Positions 17,810 to 27,123 of a stretch of 64,000 bases of DNA are shown here, piece after piece; the first letter of the stretch is position 1, and each line of letters opens with the position of its first letter. The position numbers were made by a program, and so were the translations under genes. The notes under the pieces are model-generated. The model was not told the DNA's origin and searched no databases. It saw nothing but the letters and a program-made list of their open reading frames with translations. The DNA comes from Saprospiraceae bacterium (GTDB lineage Bacteria > Bacteroidota > Bacteroidia > Chitinophagales > Saprospiraceae): NCBI GenBank assembly GCA_019638385.1, contig JAHBTW010000011.1, positions 84,490-148,489 on the forward strand, given 5' to 3'.

Positions 17810-19594
17810 ATGAATTGGTTGTTTATTCTCAATAAAATCGCCGACTGGCGCCAAAACCGCGTCAGCGACCGCAATTTCTACATCATTGCGAGTATCCTCA
17901 TCGGTACGGTGGTGGGCATAGTGGCATTGCTGCTCAAGGTCACGGTACATCGCATTGAGTACGCCTTACAGGAAGTACAGGCCGGCGGCAAAGGTATCCT
18001 CTTCTTTTTCTTTCCGCTCATCGGCATTTTGCTCACCGTACTGTATGTGCAGCGCTTTCGCGGCGGCAAGCTGGGGCGCGGCGTGGATAGTATTCTGTAC
18101 TCCGTACTGCGCAAAGGCGGCGTCGTAGAACGCGACAAAATGTACTCCCACTGGATCAGCAGCGCGCTCACCGTGGGCTTCGGCGGTTCGGCGGGTTTGG
18201 AGGCGCCCATTGTGGTGACCGGCTCGGCCATCGGCTCCAACATGGCTACCGAACTGGGGCTGAACAAACAACAGCGCACCGTTTTGCTGGCGGCCGGGGC
18301 AGCGGCGGGTATAGCGGCAGTGTTCAACTGTCCCATTGCCGGGGTCATTTTTGCCGTGGAGGTATTGTTAATAGAGTTTTCCATTCCGGTATTTATTCCA
18401 CTGCTCATTGCGGCGGCAACGGCCTCGGTGTGGTCGGAGATATTGTATAAAGACCGCCTGTTTTACATCGTGGCGCAGGAATGGGAGGTAAGCGCTGTTC
18501 CATTTTTTGCTTTACTGGGCATCGTTACGGGATTGGTGTCGGTGTATAAAGCGCGGGTGATTTATTATGCTGAAAATTTCTTTGCGCGCCAAAGACGCCC
18601 CTGGCGCAAAGCGGTCATCGGCGGCTTGCTGCTGGGCCTGCTGATTTTTCTGTTGCCGCCGCTCTACGGCGAAGGCTATGTGACGATAAAATACCTGTTT
18701 GAAGGAAAAACCCAGTTTTTGCTCGCCAACAGTCCCTTTCACACACTGCGCTTTCGGGAATGGGCCGTGGTGCTGGTGCTGGTGTTGTTGGTGTTGCTCA
18801 AGGTATTTGCCACCATGCTCACCACCGGTTCGGGCGGCAATGGCGGCATTTTTGCACCCTCTCTGTTTACCGGCGGGGTGGTAGGATTCGCCTTCGCTTA
18901 TGTGGTCAATCTCACCGGAATCGTGGAACTCACGCCCGCCAATTTTGTGGCCTGCGGCATGGCCGGGGTGCTCTCCGGAGTGATACATGCGCCGCTCACG
19001 GGCATCTTCCTCATCGCGGAAATTACGGGCGGCTATTCGCTTTTCGTGCCGCTCATGATCGTGTCGGCGCTTTCCTTTTTTATAGCGCGGTATTTCGAAC
19101 CGTATTCGGTTTACACCAAACGACTGGCGCGCAAGGGGATATGGTCGCAATCGGAAAAAGACCGCAGTGTGCTGGCGCAAATGCAAACGGAGGGTTTGGT
19201 GGAGCGCGATTTCATCCCCGTCGGGCCGAAAGATACGCTCGGTCATCTGGTGGCGGTGGTGGCCAAATCCAAACGCAACCTGTTTCCGGTGCTCGATCTG
19301 GAAGACCGCCTCGTGGGGGTGGTGCTGCTGGACGACATCCGGCCGGTGATGTTTCGCCGCGATCAGTATGAAAGCACTTTGGTGAGAGATTTGATGATAA
19401 AACCGCCCGCCATTATTGAGTCGGGCGAAAACATGCAAAGCGTGATGCAGCAATTTGAATCGTCCGGCGCCTGGAACCTGCCGGTGGTCGAACAGGGCAA
19501 ATATATCGGCTTCATCAGCAAATCGGCTGTTTTTACACAATACCGCAGCTTGCTGTTGGATCAAATGAACAATACCGCGCAATCCGGAGTATGA
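17810..19594 (+). CDS. ClC-family chloride channel/transporter with C-terminal CBS domains
   Basis: The product is 594 residues. The membrane part has the ClC selectivity motifs GGSAGLEAP (about residues 124-132, keeping the gating Glu of the GREGP motif in a variant form) and GSGGNGGIFAPSLFTGG (about 340-356, the GxFxP motif). About residues 460-590 hold two CBS domains that usually bind adenine nucleotides and regulate opening. It moves chloride across the inner membrane, as a channel or as a Cl-/H+ antiporter. Its final codons overlap the next gene by ATGA, which points to translational coupling. Confidence 0.93.
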   Translation: MNWLFILNKIADWRQNRVSDRNFYIIASILIGTVVGIVALLLKVTVHRIEYALQEVQAGGKGILFFFFPLIGILLTVLYVQRFRGGKLGRGVDSILYSVLRKGGVVERDKMYSHWISSALTVGFGGSAGLEAPIVVTGSAIGSNMATELGLNKQQRTVLLAAGAAAGIAAVFNCPIAGVIFAVEVLLIEFSIPVFIPLLIAAATASVWSEILYKDRLFYIVAQEWEVSAVPFFALLGIVTGLVSVYKARVIYYAENFFARQRRPWRKAVIGGLLLGLLIFLLPPLYGEGYVTIKYLFEGKTQFLLANSPFHTLRFREWAVVLVLVLLVLLKVFATMLTTGSGGNGGIFAPSLFTGGVVGFAFAYVVNLTGIVELTPANFVACGMAGVLSGVIHAPLTGIFLIAEITGGYSLFVPLMIVSALSFFIARYFEPYSVYTKRLARKGIWSQSEKDRSVLAQMQTEGLVERDFIPVGPKDTLGHLVAVVAKSKRNLFPVLDLEDRLVGVVLLDDIRPVMFRRDQYESTLVRDLMIKPPAIIESGENMQSVMQQFESSGAWNLPVVEQGKYIGFISKSAVFTQYRSLLLDQMNNTAQSGV

Positions 19595-20619
19595 CCGAAC
19601 AAACCGCACAACGCCGCCTGCCTGCCGAATGGGAGCCGCAGCAGGCTGTACAACTTACTTTCCCGCACGCCGGCACCGACTGGGCCGATATGCTCGACGA
19701 GGTGTTGCCTTGTTTTGTGGAAATTGCCACCGCGATCAGCCGTTACGAGGACGTAATTATCGTGTGCAATAATGCGGAGGAAACGGCCGCGCTGCTCCGC
19801 CATGCCGATCCGGCCCGTATTCGTTTGGTGGAATTGCCCTCCAACGATACCTGGGCGCGCGATCACGGCGGCATCACCGTTTTTGAAAACGACCGTCCGG
19901 TAATACTCGATTTTGTGTTCAACGGCTGGGGGTTGAAATTCCCGGCAGATCAGGACAACCAAATCACGCAACGGTTGGCCGATAAAGGCATTTTCGGTTC
20001 TGTACCCATCCAAAAAGGCGGCATGGTGCTGGAAGGCGGCGGCATCGAAAGCGACGGGCAGGAGACTTTGCTCACCACTTCGGAATGTCTGTTGTCGCCC
20101 AATCGCAACCCGCACCTCAGCCGCAGGCAGACCGAAAACCGGCTCAAACGGCTTTTCGGCCTCAATCGGGTGCTGTGGCTCGATCACGGTTATCTGGCCG
20201 GCGATGATACCGATTCGCATATTGATACGCTGGCCCGTTTTTGCAGCCCCGATACCATCGCGTATGTGCAGTGTTTGGATACAACGGACGAACACTTTGC
20301 GGCCCTCCAGGCTATGGAGCGGCAATTGCAGTCGTTCCGAACCGCCGCCGGCGCGCCTTACCACTTAGTTCCATTGCCTATGCCGGCGCCCTGCTTTGCA
20401 GCGGACGGGCATCGCCTGCCGGCAACTTATGCCAATTTCCTGATTATCAACGGCGCGGTATTGGTTCCTGTATATGATGTGGCGGAGGATGAGCAGGCGC
20501 TCGCTCAATTAAAAATCTGCTTTCCCGACAGAGAGATCATCCCTGTAAACTGTCGCTCCCTGATTGAGCAGCACGGTTCTTTGCATTGTGTGACGATGCA
20601 GTTTCCAGTTTTGGGGTAG
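19591..20619 (+). CDS. aguA: Agmatine deiminase family protein
   Basis: The 342-residue product belongs to the PPAD/agmatine deiminase fold and hydrolyses agmatine to N-carbamoylputrescine and ammonia. Family motifs are NDTWARDHGGITVF (substrate Asp/Arg region), VLEGGGIESDG, WLDHGYLAGDDTDSHIDTLARF (catalytic His/Asp) and GSLHCVTMQFP with nucleophile Cys333. Length and motifs suit the bacterial enzyme of the arginine decarboxylase route to putrescine; the decarboxylase at the start of the window could supply agmatine. It starts at the ATGA overlap with the ClC gene. A 26-bp direct repeat begins at its stop codon. Confidence 0.92.
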   Translation: MTEQTAQRRLPAEWEPQQAVQLTFPHAGTDWADMLDEVLPCFVEIATAISRYEDVIIVCNNAEETAALLRHADPARIRLVELPSNDTWARDHGGITVFENDRPVILDFVFNGWGLKFPADQDNQITQRLADKGIFGSVPIQKGGMVLEGGGIESDGQETLLTTSECLLSPNRNPHLSRRQTENRLKRLFGLNRVLWLDHGYLAGDDTDSHIDTLARFCSPDTIAYVQCLDTTDEHFAALQAMERQLQSFRTAAGAPYHLVPLPMPAPCFAADGHRLPATYANFLIINGAVLVPVYDVAEDEQALAQLKICFPDREIIPVNCRSLIEQHGSLHCVTMQFPVLG

Positions 20620-20705
20620 GCAGTGGGCGGTTTGCGGTAGAGCGGTAGAGCGGTAGGCAGTGGGCGGTTTGCGGTAGCAACCCGGAACCCGCAACCCGGA
20701 ACATA
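20615..20705. repeat. Tandem 26-bp direct repeat and CCCGGAAC repeats between converging genes
   Basis: Nt 20615-20640 and 20652-20677 are identical over 26 bp (core GGCAGTGGGCGGTTTGCGG). AACCCGGAACCCGCAACCCG follows. The first copy covers the stop codon of the deiminase gene. There is no coding potential. Confidence 0.8.
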
Positions 20706-20756
20706 ATGCTTCGACTTTGCCTCGACTCCGCTCGGCATGTACGCTCAGCATAAACA

Positions 20757-21152
20757 TCACCAGGTCATATCATCTTCGGTAGCTTCGGTGGGCGGTGGCG
20801 GTGGGGTAGGAAAGTCGGGGTTGCGCGCCGGCATTTCGCCTTCGGGACCTTCATAGTATTCGTCATAGGGGCGGTTGAACTCATCGTAATCGTATTCGGG
20901 CAGCAGGTCATTTTTGACGTGGTCAATAGCTTCCTGCAAATGCGAAAGGAAGCGGTGGAAATCTTCTTTGTAGAGGAAAAGTTTGTGCCGCTCGTAGCCG
21001 TCGCCATTCATTCTTTTGGTGCTCTCCGTCAATGTCAGGTAGAAATCCTCTCCTTTGGTTTTGCGAACATCAAAGAAATAAGTTCTCCTTTTACCTGCTT
21101 TCATTTTCAAAGAATACACACTGTCATTCCTCGGATTGTTGTCTAAATCCAC
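20757..21152 (-). CDS. PUR-family (DUF3276) single-stranded nucleic-acid-binding protein
   Basis: The 131-residue product has the PUR-domain core KAGKRRTYFFDVRKTKGEDFYLTLTESTKR and HKLFLYKEDFHRFLSHLQEAIDHV. It is typical of the short single-PUR proteins widespread in Bacteroidota and spirochaetes, which bind single-stranded DNA or RNA and act as nucleic-acid chaperones or regulators. An acidic, Pro-rich tail (PTPPPPPTEATEDDMTW) follows. The start shown is a GTG at 21150-21152, because the preceding NDSVYSLK aligns with the usual N-terminal extension; a shorter start would be ATG at 21102-21104. It is divergent from trpC. Confidence 0.88.
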   Translation of the reverse strand: MDLDNNPRNDSVYSLKMKAGKRRTYFFDVRKTKGEDFYLTLTESTKRMNGDGYERHKLFLYKEDFHRFLSHLQEAIDHVKNDLLPEYDYDEFNRPYDEYYEGPEGEMPARNPDFPTPPPPPTEATEDDMTW

Positions 21153-21260
21153 GCGCTTTGATATTTAGTTTATACACAAAAGGGACAAATGAAGACAAAA
21201 GTAAGGATTTGATTAAAATATCCAATTTTCTGAAAAAAAGTTACACCGATTCATAAACAC

Positions 21261-21268
21261 TATCTTTG
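21261..21268 (+). promoter_or_regulatory. -7 promoter element of the trpCFBA operon
   Basis: TATCTTTG is an exact TAnnTTTG match, 36 nt before the trpC ATG. No Trp-rich leader peptide or attenuator hairpin lies between it and trpC. Confidence 0.55.
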
Positions 21269-21304
21269 CGCCGCCGCGCTGCGTAACAATAGCGGCCTTT
21301 AAAC

Positions 21305-22117
21305 ATGGACATACTCAACCGCATCATCGCCCAAAAACGCCAAGAAAACCTGCAACGCCGGGAGCAGTTTCCCACGCATATTTTGGAACAGAGCATTTAT
21401 TTCGGCAGCCCTGCCAATTCCCTGCGGGGCAGTTTGCAACAGGAGTGGGGCATCATCGCAGAGTTCAAACGGCGCTCGCCTTCTGCCGGCGATATCCGCG
21501 CCGGGGCCTCCGTGAGCGACATCACCACCGGCTATGTGCAGGCGGGAGCTGCGGCGCTGTCGGTACTCACCGATGAACAGTTTTTCGGCGGCAGTAACGG
21601 CGATCTCTCCGAAGCCCGCCACCACAATACCTGCCCCATTTTGCGCAAAGATTTTGTGATAGACGAATATCAAATCATTGAGGCCAAGGCCGTCGGCGCC
21701 GATGCCGTGTTGCTCATCGCCGCCTGCCTGCAGCCCGATGATACCCGCGAACTGGCACGCTTTGCCCGGTCTCTGGGTCTGGAAACCCTGCTGGAATTGC
21801 ATCATCCTGCCGAACTCGACCACCTCAACGAATATGTGGATGTGGTAGGCGTCAACAACCGTAACCTGCGCGACTTCAGCGTGAGCATTGCCGTTTCTTT
21901 GGAAATGGCCGCGTTGCTGCCGGCTGCAATGACCAGAGTTTCGGAAAGCGGTCTCAACGATCCGCAGGCGGTTGTGGAGTTGCGCCGCGCCGGCTTCAAC
22001 GGTTTCCTCATCGGGGAGCATTTTATGCGCAGTCCCGATCCGGCACAGACCTGCCGCGCTTTTATTCAAAAAGTAAATGATTTGGAAAACCTGCTCGACG
22101 GCGCTATTGCCCTGTAA
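21305..22117 (+). CDS. trpC: Indole-3-glycerol-phosphate synthase
   Basis: The 270-residue TIM-barrel enzyme closes the indole ring of 1-(o-carboxyphenylamino)-1-deoxyribulose-5-phosphate. Motifs are IIAEFKRRSPSAGDI (catalytic Lys), VLTDEQFFGGSNGDL, ILRKDFVIDEYQI (catalytic Lys), DVVGVNNRNLRDF, SESGLND and GFLIGEHFM. It is the first gene of the trpC-F-B-A run. The earlier-step genes (trpE, G, D) are not upstream, where a PUR gene on the other strand lies, so the tryptophan genes are split in this genome. Confidence 0.97.
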   Translation: MDILNRIIAQKRQENLQRREQFPTHILEQSIYFGSPANSLRGSLQQEWGIIAEFKRRSPSAGDIRAGASVSDITTGYVQAGAAALSVLTDEQFFGGSNGDLSEARHHNTCPILRKDFVIDEYQIIEAKAVGADAVLLIAACLQPDDTRELARFARSLGLETLLELHHPAELDHLNEYVDVVGVNNRNLRDFSVSIAVSLEMAALLPAAMTRVSESGLNDPQAVVELRRAGFNGFLIGEHFMRSPDPAQTCRAFIQKVNDLENLLDGAIAL

Positions 22118-22134
22118 AACCGGAATGTAATAAA

Positions 22135-22797
22135 ATGAAAATCAAAGTATGCGGCCTGCGCCGCCCCGAAGACATTGTCGCTGCGCGGCAGTTGCCCATT
22201 GACTTTATCGGACTTATTTTTTATCCCGATTCGCCCCGATTCGCTGCTTCTGAAGAACTGGCCGAATGGATGGAGACGCATTTCGAGGAGTTGGAAAACG
22301 TGCGAACCGTCGGCGTTTTTGTCAATGCTGAAATGGAGGAGGTGCTCAACGCCATACACGATTATCGCTTGGATTATGTGCAATTGCACGGCAACGAAAG
22401 CCCCGACTACTGCCGCGAATTGGCCTCATTTCGCCTTATTACCTCCATGCGCAGCGCTCATCTCATCAAAGCTTTTCGTGTGGATGAACATTTCGACTTC
22501 GATACCGTTGCACCTTTCGCCGATTGGTGCCGCTATGCGCTTTTTGATACGCGCGGGGAGCAATACGGCGGCACGGGCAAGGCATTCGACTGGAGCTTGC
22601 TGCAACGCTACGGAGGGCCGTTGCCCTTCCTGCTCAGCGGCGGCATCGGGGAAGAAGACGTGCCCGCGCTGCATGCCCTGAAGCACCCGCTGTTGGCCGG
22701 CGTGGATATCAACAGCCGGTTTGAAACGGCGCCCGGCGAGAAAGACATGGATAAGATTGCGCGATTTGTACGAGCGCTGCATAACGAAGAACAATGA
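22135..22797 (+). CDS. trpF: Phosphoribosylanthranilate isomerase
   Basis: The 220-residue TIM barrel performs the Amadori rearrangement before TrpC. Visible motifs are MKIKVCGLRRPEDI (catalytic Cys7), DFIGLIFYPDSPRF, VQLHGNE, LFDTRGEQYGGTGKAFDW (catalytic Asp) and LSGGIGEED. It begins 17 bp after trpC and overlaps trpB by ATGA. Confidence 0.97.
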   Translation: MKIKVCGLRRPEDIVAARQLPIDFIGLIFYPDSPRFAASEELAEWMETHFEELENVRTVGVFVNAEMEEVLNAIHDYRLDYVQLHGNESPDYCRELASFRLITSMRSAHLIKAFRVDEHFDFDTVAPFADWCRYALFDTRGEQYGGTGKAFDWSLLQRYGGPLPFLLSGGIGEEDVPALHALKHPLLAGVDINSRFETAPGEKDMDKIARFVRALHNEEQ

Positions 22798-23984
22798 CAA
22801 CTGTTGACGAAAAAGGATACTACGGCGAATTCGGCGGCGCATTTGTGCCCGAAATGCTCTATGCCAATGTGGAAGAACTCCGCAGCCGGTATTTGGACAT
22901 TATATATGAACCGGCATTTCAGCGCGAATTTCAGCACCTGCTCCGCGAATACGCCGGCCGGCCCACACCGCTTTATTTGGCCAAAAGGTTATCAGCACAC
23001 TACGGCTTCACTATTTATCTCAAACGCGAAGACCTCCTGCACACCGGCGCGCACAAAGTCAACAACACCATCGGACAAATATTAGTGGCCCGGCGTTTGG
23101 GCAAAACCCGCATCATTGCTGAAACCGGCGCCGGTCAGCACGGCGTGGCTACCGCTACCGTGTGCGCGCTCATGGGTATGCCCTGCGTGGTGTATATGGG
23201 TGAAGTGGACATGGCCCGGCAAGCGCCCAACGTAGCGCGCATGCGCATGCTCGGCGCGGAAGTACGCCCGGCCCTCAGTGGCAGCCGCACCCTCAAAGAC
23301 GCTACCAACGAAGCCATCCGCGACTGGATTAACAACCCCCACGACACCCACTACATCATCGGCTCGGTGGTGGGGCCGCATCCTTTCCCCGATATGGTGG
23401 CTCGTTTTCAGTCGGTCATCAGCGAGGAAATGAAAGGCCAGTTGGAGGATCATACCGGTCGGGCGCATCCCGATGCGATCATCGCTTGCGTAGGTGGCGG
23501 TAGCAATGCGGCGGGCGCTTTTTACCACTATCTCGACGACGAGCGCGTGCGGCTCATCGCTGTGGAGGCTGCCGGCAAAGGCATACACAGCGGGCACTCC
23601 GCCGCTACGAGCATACTCGGTACCAAAGGCATCATTCACGGCAGCCGTACCTTGCTCATGCAAACCCCCGACGGGCAAATCACCGAACCGTACTCCATCA
23701 GTGCCGGCTTAGACTATCCCGGCATCGGCCCGTTGCACGCGCAGCTCATCGGTTCGGGCCGCGCTACGGCCATCCCCGTCACCGACGAGGAAGCCATGCA
23801 AGCCGCTTTTTTTCTGGCCCGCACCGAAGGCATCATCCCCGCACTGGAAACGGCGCACGCTTTTGCTGCGCTGGATCGGGCCGGTATTGCGCCGGGGCAA
23901 ACGGCCGTGGTGAATCTTTCCGGCCGTGGCGACAAAGACTTGGCGGCGTATATGGAGGAGATGGGGGCGTTAAAAATCTTATAG
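22794..23984 (+). CDS. trpB: Tryptophan synthase beta subunit
   Basis: The 396-residue PLP enzyme condenses indole with serine. The Schiff-base lysine is Lys88 in LHTGAHKVNN. The phosphate loop is CVGGGSNAAGAF, and SAGLDYPGIGPLHAQL is the usual COMM/beta signature. Length and motifs are those of canonical TrpB1, which works with TrpA. It overlaps trpF by 4 bp. An 88-bp gap with a short repeat separates it from trpA. Confidence 0.98.
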   Translation: MTTVDEKGYYGEFGGAFVPEMLYANVEELRSRYLDIIYEPAFQREFQHLLREYAGRPTPLYLAKRLSAHYGFTIYLKREDLLHTGAHKVNNTIGQILVARRLGKTRIIAETGAGQHGVATATVCALMGMPCVVYMGEVDMARQAPNVARMRMLGAEVRPALSGSRTLKDATNEAIRDWINNPHDTHYIIGSVVGPHPFPDMVARFQSVISEEMKGQLEDHTGRAHPDAIIACVGGGSNAAGAFYHYLDDERVRLIAVEAAGKGIHSGHSAATSILGTKGIIHGSRTLLMQTPDGQITEPYSISAGLDYPGIGPLHAQLIGSGRATAIPVTDEEAMQAAFFLARTEGIIPALETAHAFAALDRAGIAPGQTAVVNLSGRGDKDLAAYMEEMGALKIL

Positions 23985-24012
23985 CTTATAGCTTCGAGCC
24001 GCGAGTTATAGT
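23982..24012. repeat. Short AGCTTATAGCTTCGAGC-type repeat between trpB and trpA
   Basis: TAGCTTATAGCTTCGAGCCG starts at the trpB stop codon and shares the AGCTTCGAG/GCGAG words with the repeats at 16.66 and 55.14 kb. Confidence 0.45.
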
Positions 24013-24072
24013 CATCTTTAAGAAATAAAAATTTTCTTTCAATAGGAAAATGAAACATACCATCCTTGAACG

Positions 24073-24852
24073 ATGAAAATCAACCGATTAAGCACCATTT
24101 TGGCTTCGGGTAAAAAAAACCTGCTCAGCATTTATTTCACGGCGGGGTATCCGGCGTTGGAAGACACGGCAGAGATTGCTCTTGCATTGGCGGAAGCCGG
24201 GGCGGATTTTATAGAATTGGGAATGCCGTATTCCGATCCTTTAGCCGACGGAACCACCATTCAGGACAGCAGCCAACAGGCCATTGCCAACGGCATGACC
24301 ATGGACCTACTGTTTCGGCAGGTGGAGGATATTCGCCGCCGCACGGATATACCTTTGGTGTGGATGGGTTACCTCAATCCGGTGATGCAATACGGAGAGG
24401 AGCGTTTTCTGCAACGCTGCGCTGCAACGGGCATTGACGGACTCATCATCCCCGACCTGCCGCTGCACGAGTATGAGGCAAATTTCCAACCCCTTGCCCG
24501 GCAATACGGCCTGCTCTTCAATTTTCTCATTACGCCGCAAACGCCCGAACCGCGCATCCGGGAAATAGAGCGGCTCTCAGAAGGATTCATCTATATGGTA
24601 TCAAGCGCAGCGGTCACCGGCGCTCAGGCGGGCATCAGTGCGGAGCAGATTGGGTACTTCGAGCGCATCGGCGCTATGGGGCTGCGCCGTCCGCGCCTCA
24701 TCGGTTTCGGCATTTCCGATAAGGACACTTTCCTCACCGCCTGCCGCTATGCCGACGGCGCCATCATCGGGAGCGCATTCATCCGGGCATTGAGCAAGGG
24801 CAGCACTCCGGCAGCGGCAGCAAAGTCATTTGTGGAAACGGTCGTTTCTTAG
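24073..24852 (+). CDS. trpA: Tryptophan synthase alpha subunit
   Basis: The 259-residue TIM barrel splits indole-3-glycerol phosphate to indole, which passes to TrpB. Catalytic Glu48 is in FIELGMPYSDP and Asp59 in LADG, matching the two catalytic acids of the enterobacterial enzyme. YLNPVMQYG and GLIIPDLPLHEYE complete the signature. It is the last gene of the operon; a repeat-rich spacer follows. Confidence 0.97.
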   Translation: MKINRLSTILASGKKNLLSIYFTAGYPALEDTAEIALALAEAGADFIELGMPYSDPLADGTTIQDSSQQAIANGMTMDLLFRQVEDIRRRTDIPLVWMGYLNPVMQYGEERFLQRCAATGIDGLIIPDLPLHEYEANFQPLARQYGLLFNFLITPQTPEPRIREIERLSEGFIYMVSSAAVTGAQAGISAEQIGYFERIGAMGLRRPRLIGFGISDKDTFLTACRYADGAIIGSAFIRALSKGSTPAAAAKSFVETVVS

Positions 24853-24875
24853 TGCGGCATTCACCAACCCGCAAT

Positions 24876-25090
24876 ATCTCGCAACGGCAAATCGGCTCCT
24901 TGAGCGAAAAAATTTCTCGCAACGCCGCAACGACAAATCGGAAAATATATCTCGCAACGCCGCAATGGCAAATCGGAAAAAATTTCTCGCCAAGCAACGA
25001 AGACAAGCCCTTTGCGTCTCTGCGCCTTTGCGAGAAAAAAACGTTGCGCCGTTGCGAGCTAAAAAAGCACGTTGCGCCTTCGCGAGCTAT
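24876..25090. repeat. Intergenic array of TCTCGCAACGCCGCAA / TTTGCGCCTTTGCGAG words
   Basis: Direct copies of a unit beginning TCTCGCAACG and ending CAAATCGG occur at about 24877, 24914 and 24950. They are followed by the inverse words (GCGTCTCTGCGCCTTTGCGA, then GTTGCGCCGTTGCGAG and GTTGCGCCTTCGCGAG), so the whole can fold back. There is no coding capacity, and unit spacing is irregular, unlike CRISPR. Confidence 0.7.
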
Positions 25091-25094
25091 TCCC

Positions 25095-27080
25095 TCACCG
25101 TACTTTCGCACCAAACCCCGCGAGCGCCTCTGACGCGCCGATCACATATACCTTATCGCCCTGAAGGATTCGGGTGTCCGGCAATATTTGAGCGAGGAAC
25201 GTATGGTCGCGCTCAATGGCGGCGATGGTGATGCCGTATCGGGCGCGCAGGCCGGCCTCTTTAAGGGTTTTGCCTACAATTTCATTGTCGTTGTGCTGTA
25301 TCTTCAGGCAGGTGATGTTGATGTCGGCGATGCTCAGAGCGGGCATTTGCATACTGCCCAGATTGGGATTGGGCCGGAGGCTGTTGTAGCCGTTGTTTTG
25401 TACCTGCCGGATGAAACTTTCAATCTCGTCTTGCGGCACGAGGTATTTGTTGAGCATTCGGGTGAAGATTTCCACCGAAGTTTCAAATTCTTCCGGCACC
25501 ACTTCGCTCGCGCCGAGTTGGTACAGCTCGTCCATGTCGCGCACATAGCGGGTGCGGACGATGATGTGTACGGTGTTGCAAATATTGCGGATGTGCTGCA
25601 CCACATGCCGGGCGCCGATGGGGTCGGTAATGGTAATAACGGCTACGCGGGCGCTATACACTTTGAGGTGTTCGAGCACCACCTCGTTGGTGGCGTCGCC
25701 GAAATAGACCGGATCGCCTTCCTTGCGGGCTAATTGCACGCCTTCGGGGTTGAGTTCGAGCACGACGTAAGGGATGTTGGCATTGCGCGCGGCTCTGGCT
25801 ACGTTTTGCCCGTTGAGGCCGTAGCCGATGATGATGGCGTGGTCTTTGAGGTTTTCAGCAGTAAGGTCTTCCTGTGAGGCGTTAGGCGCCAATTTTGTGA
25901 GGGCGAATTTTTTCGGCAGTGCCTGCTTCATCCACCATTGAGATATATCCGCGGCCTTATCCACCACAAAGGGCGTAACTGCCATGGTGAGAATGGACGT
26001 AGCGAGGAAGTACTGCTGCATCATGTCGTCCAATATGTTGTATTGCACGCCCACGGCGGCGAGGATAAACGAAAACTCGCCCACCTGAAAGAGCGTAAGC
26101 GCCGTGATGATGATGGTGCGGCGAGGGTAGCGCAGTGCCATGACGGCGATACTGGTCGCAACGATTTTGATAAACGCCACCGCCAGCGCCAGCAGGAGAA
26201 TCGTGCCGATGTGTGAGATGAAAAACGTCATGTCCAACAACATACCGATAGAGACAAAGAAGAAACTGGTGAAAATTTCGCGCAGCGGCAGCACAATGCC
26301 TGTGGCCTGATAGCTGTATTCCGATTCGGAAATGATCAATCCCGCCAAAAAGGCGCCGAGCGCCAGCGACAGGCCGGCCTGATTGGTGCCCCAGGCTACG
26401 ACCAGACATATAACGATGACTGTGAGGATGAACAGCTCGCGGTTTTTGGTTTTGGCCACGGCATGAAGCACCCGCGGTATGAGATAACTCGCGCCGAACA
26501 GCACCGCCGCTACCACCACCACGGCCTTCAACAGCAGCCACCAGATATTGCCCGTGTCGGAGCCGTCGCTCGACAACATCGGCGCAAACAGCATCATGGG
26601 CACCACGATGATGTCTTGAAAAATCAGAATGGATAGCGCCATGCGCCCGTGCGGCGCGTTGGTTTCTCCTTTGGCCTGCAACATTTTCAGGATGATAGCC
26701 GTGCTACTGAGCGATACCAAAAAGCCGAGAAAAACTGCCTGATTCCAGTCGTAGCCGAGTAGCCAGGCCGCCAGAAATACGATGCCGATGGCGCCGCCCA
26801 CCTGCAAGGTTCCGCCGAGCAATATGGCCCGTTTGAGCGTGGCTAAGGTTTTGAGTGAAAACTCCAACCCGATGATGAACAACAGCAGGATAACGCCGAT
26901 TTCGGCGATGGTTTCCACCTCGTGTACTGCCCGTACCAGACTAAAGCCTTTCGGCCCGGCAATGACGCCGGTGATGAGCAATCCGAGGATGGACGGCAGC
27001 TTGAGCCGTTGAAACAAATAAATGACGGCTACGGATAAGGTCAGAATGACCACGATGTCCTGAATGATGGGTATTTCCAT
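25095..27080 (-). CDS. CPA2-family cation:proton antiporter with TrkA-N and TrkA-C domains (KefB/YbaL-like)
   Basis: The product is 661 residues. About residues 1-385 form a Na+/H+-exchanger membrane domain with some 12 helices (PSILGLLITGVIAGPKGF, SLSSTAIILKML). A RCK/TrkA-N domain follows (DHAIIIGYGLNGQNVARAARNANIPYVVLEL, a GxGxxG NAD-binding fold), then a TrkA-C domain (GSMQMPALSIADINITCLKIQ...VYVIGA). The build matches potassium efflux antiporters controlled by a nucleotide-binding regulatory domain. The ion cannot be fixed from sequence. It is followed downstream (minus strand) by the repeat array. Confidence 0.93.
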   Translation of the reverse strand: MEIPIIQDIVVILTLSVAVIYLFQRLKLPSILGLLITGVIAGPKGFSLVRAVHEVETIAEIGVILLLFIIGLEFSLKTLATLKRAILLGGTLQVGGAIGIVFLAAWLLGYDWNQAVFLGFLVSLSSTAIILKMLQAKGETNAPHGRMALSILIFQDIIVVPMMLFAPMLSSDGSDTGNIWWLLLKAVVVVAAVLFGASYLIPRVLHAVAKTKNRELFILTVIVICLVVAWGTNQAGLSLALGAFLAGLIISESEYSYQATGIVLPLREIFTSFFFVSIGMLLDMTFFISHIGTILLLALAVAFIKIVATSIAVMALRYPRRTIIITALTLFQVGEFSFILAAVGVQYNILDDMMQQYFLATSILTMAVTPFVVDKAADISQWWMKQALPKKFALTKLAPNASQEDLTAENLKDHAIIIGYGLNGQNVARAARNANIPYVVLELNPEGVQLARKEGDPVYFGDATNEVVLEHLKVYSARVAVITITDPIGARHVVQHIRNICNTVHIIVRTRYVRDMDELYQLGASEVVPEEFETSVEIFTRMLNKYLVPQDEIESFIRQVQNNGYNSLRPNPNLGSMQMPALSIADINITCLKIQHNDNEIVGKTLKEAGLRARYGITIAAIERDHTFLAQILPDTRILQGDKVYVIGASEALAGFGAKVR

Positions 27081-27123
27081 ATTGCGTAATGAGCGTAACT
27101 GTGCGGGTAAAGATCGAAAAAAA

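Noticed and set aside
24876..25090. CRISPR-like look of the repeat array
   Set aside because: Units vary in length and sequence, spacers are not unique, copies invert, and no cas genes are near.
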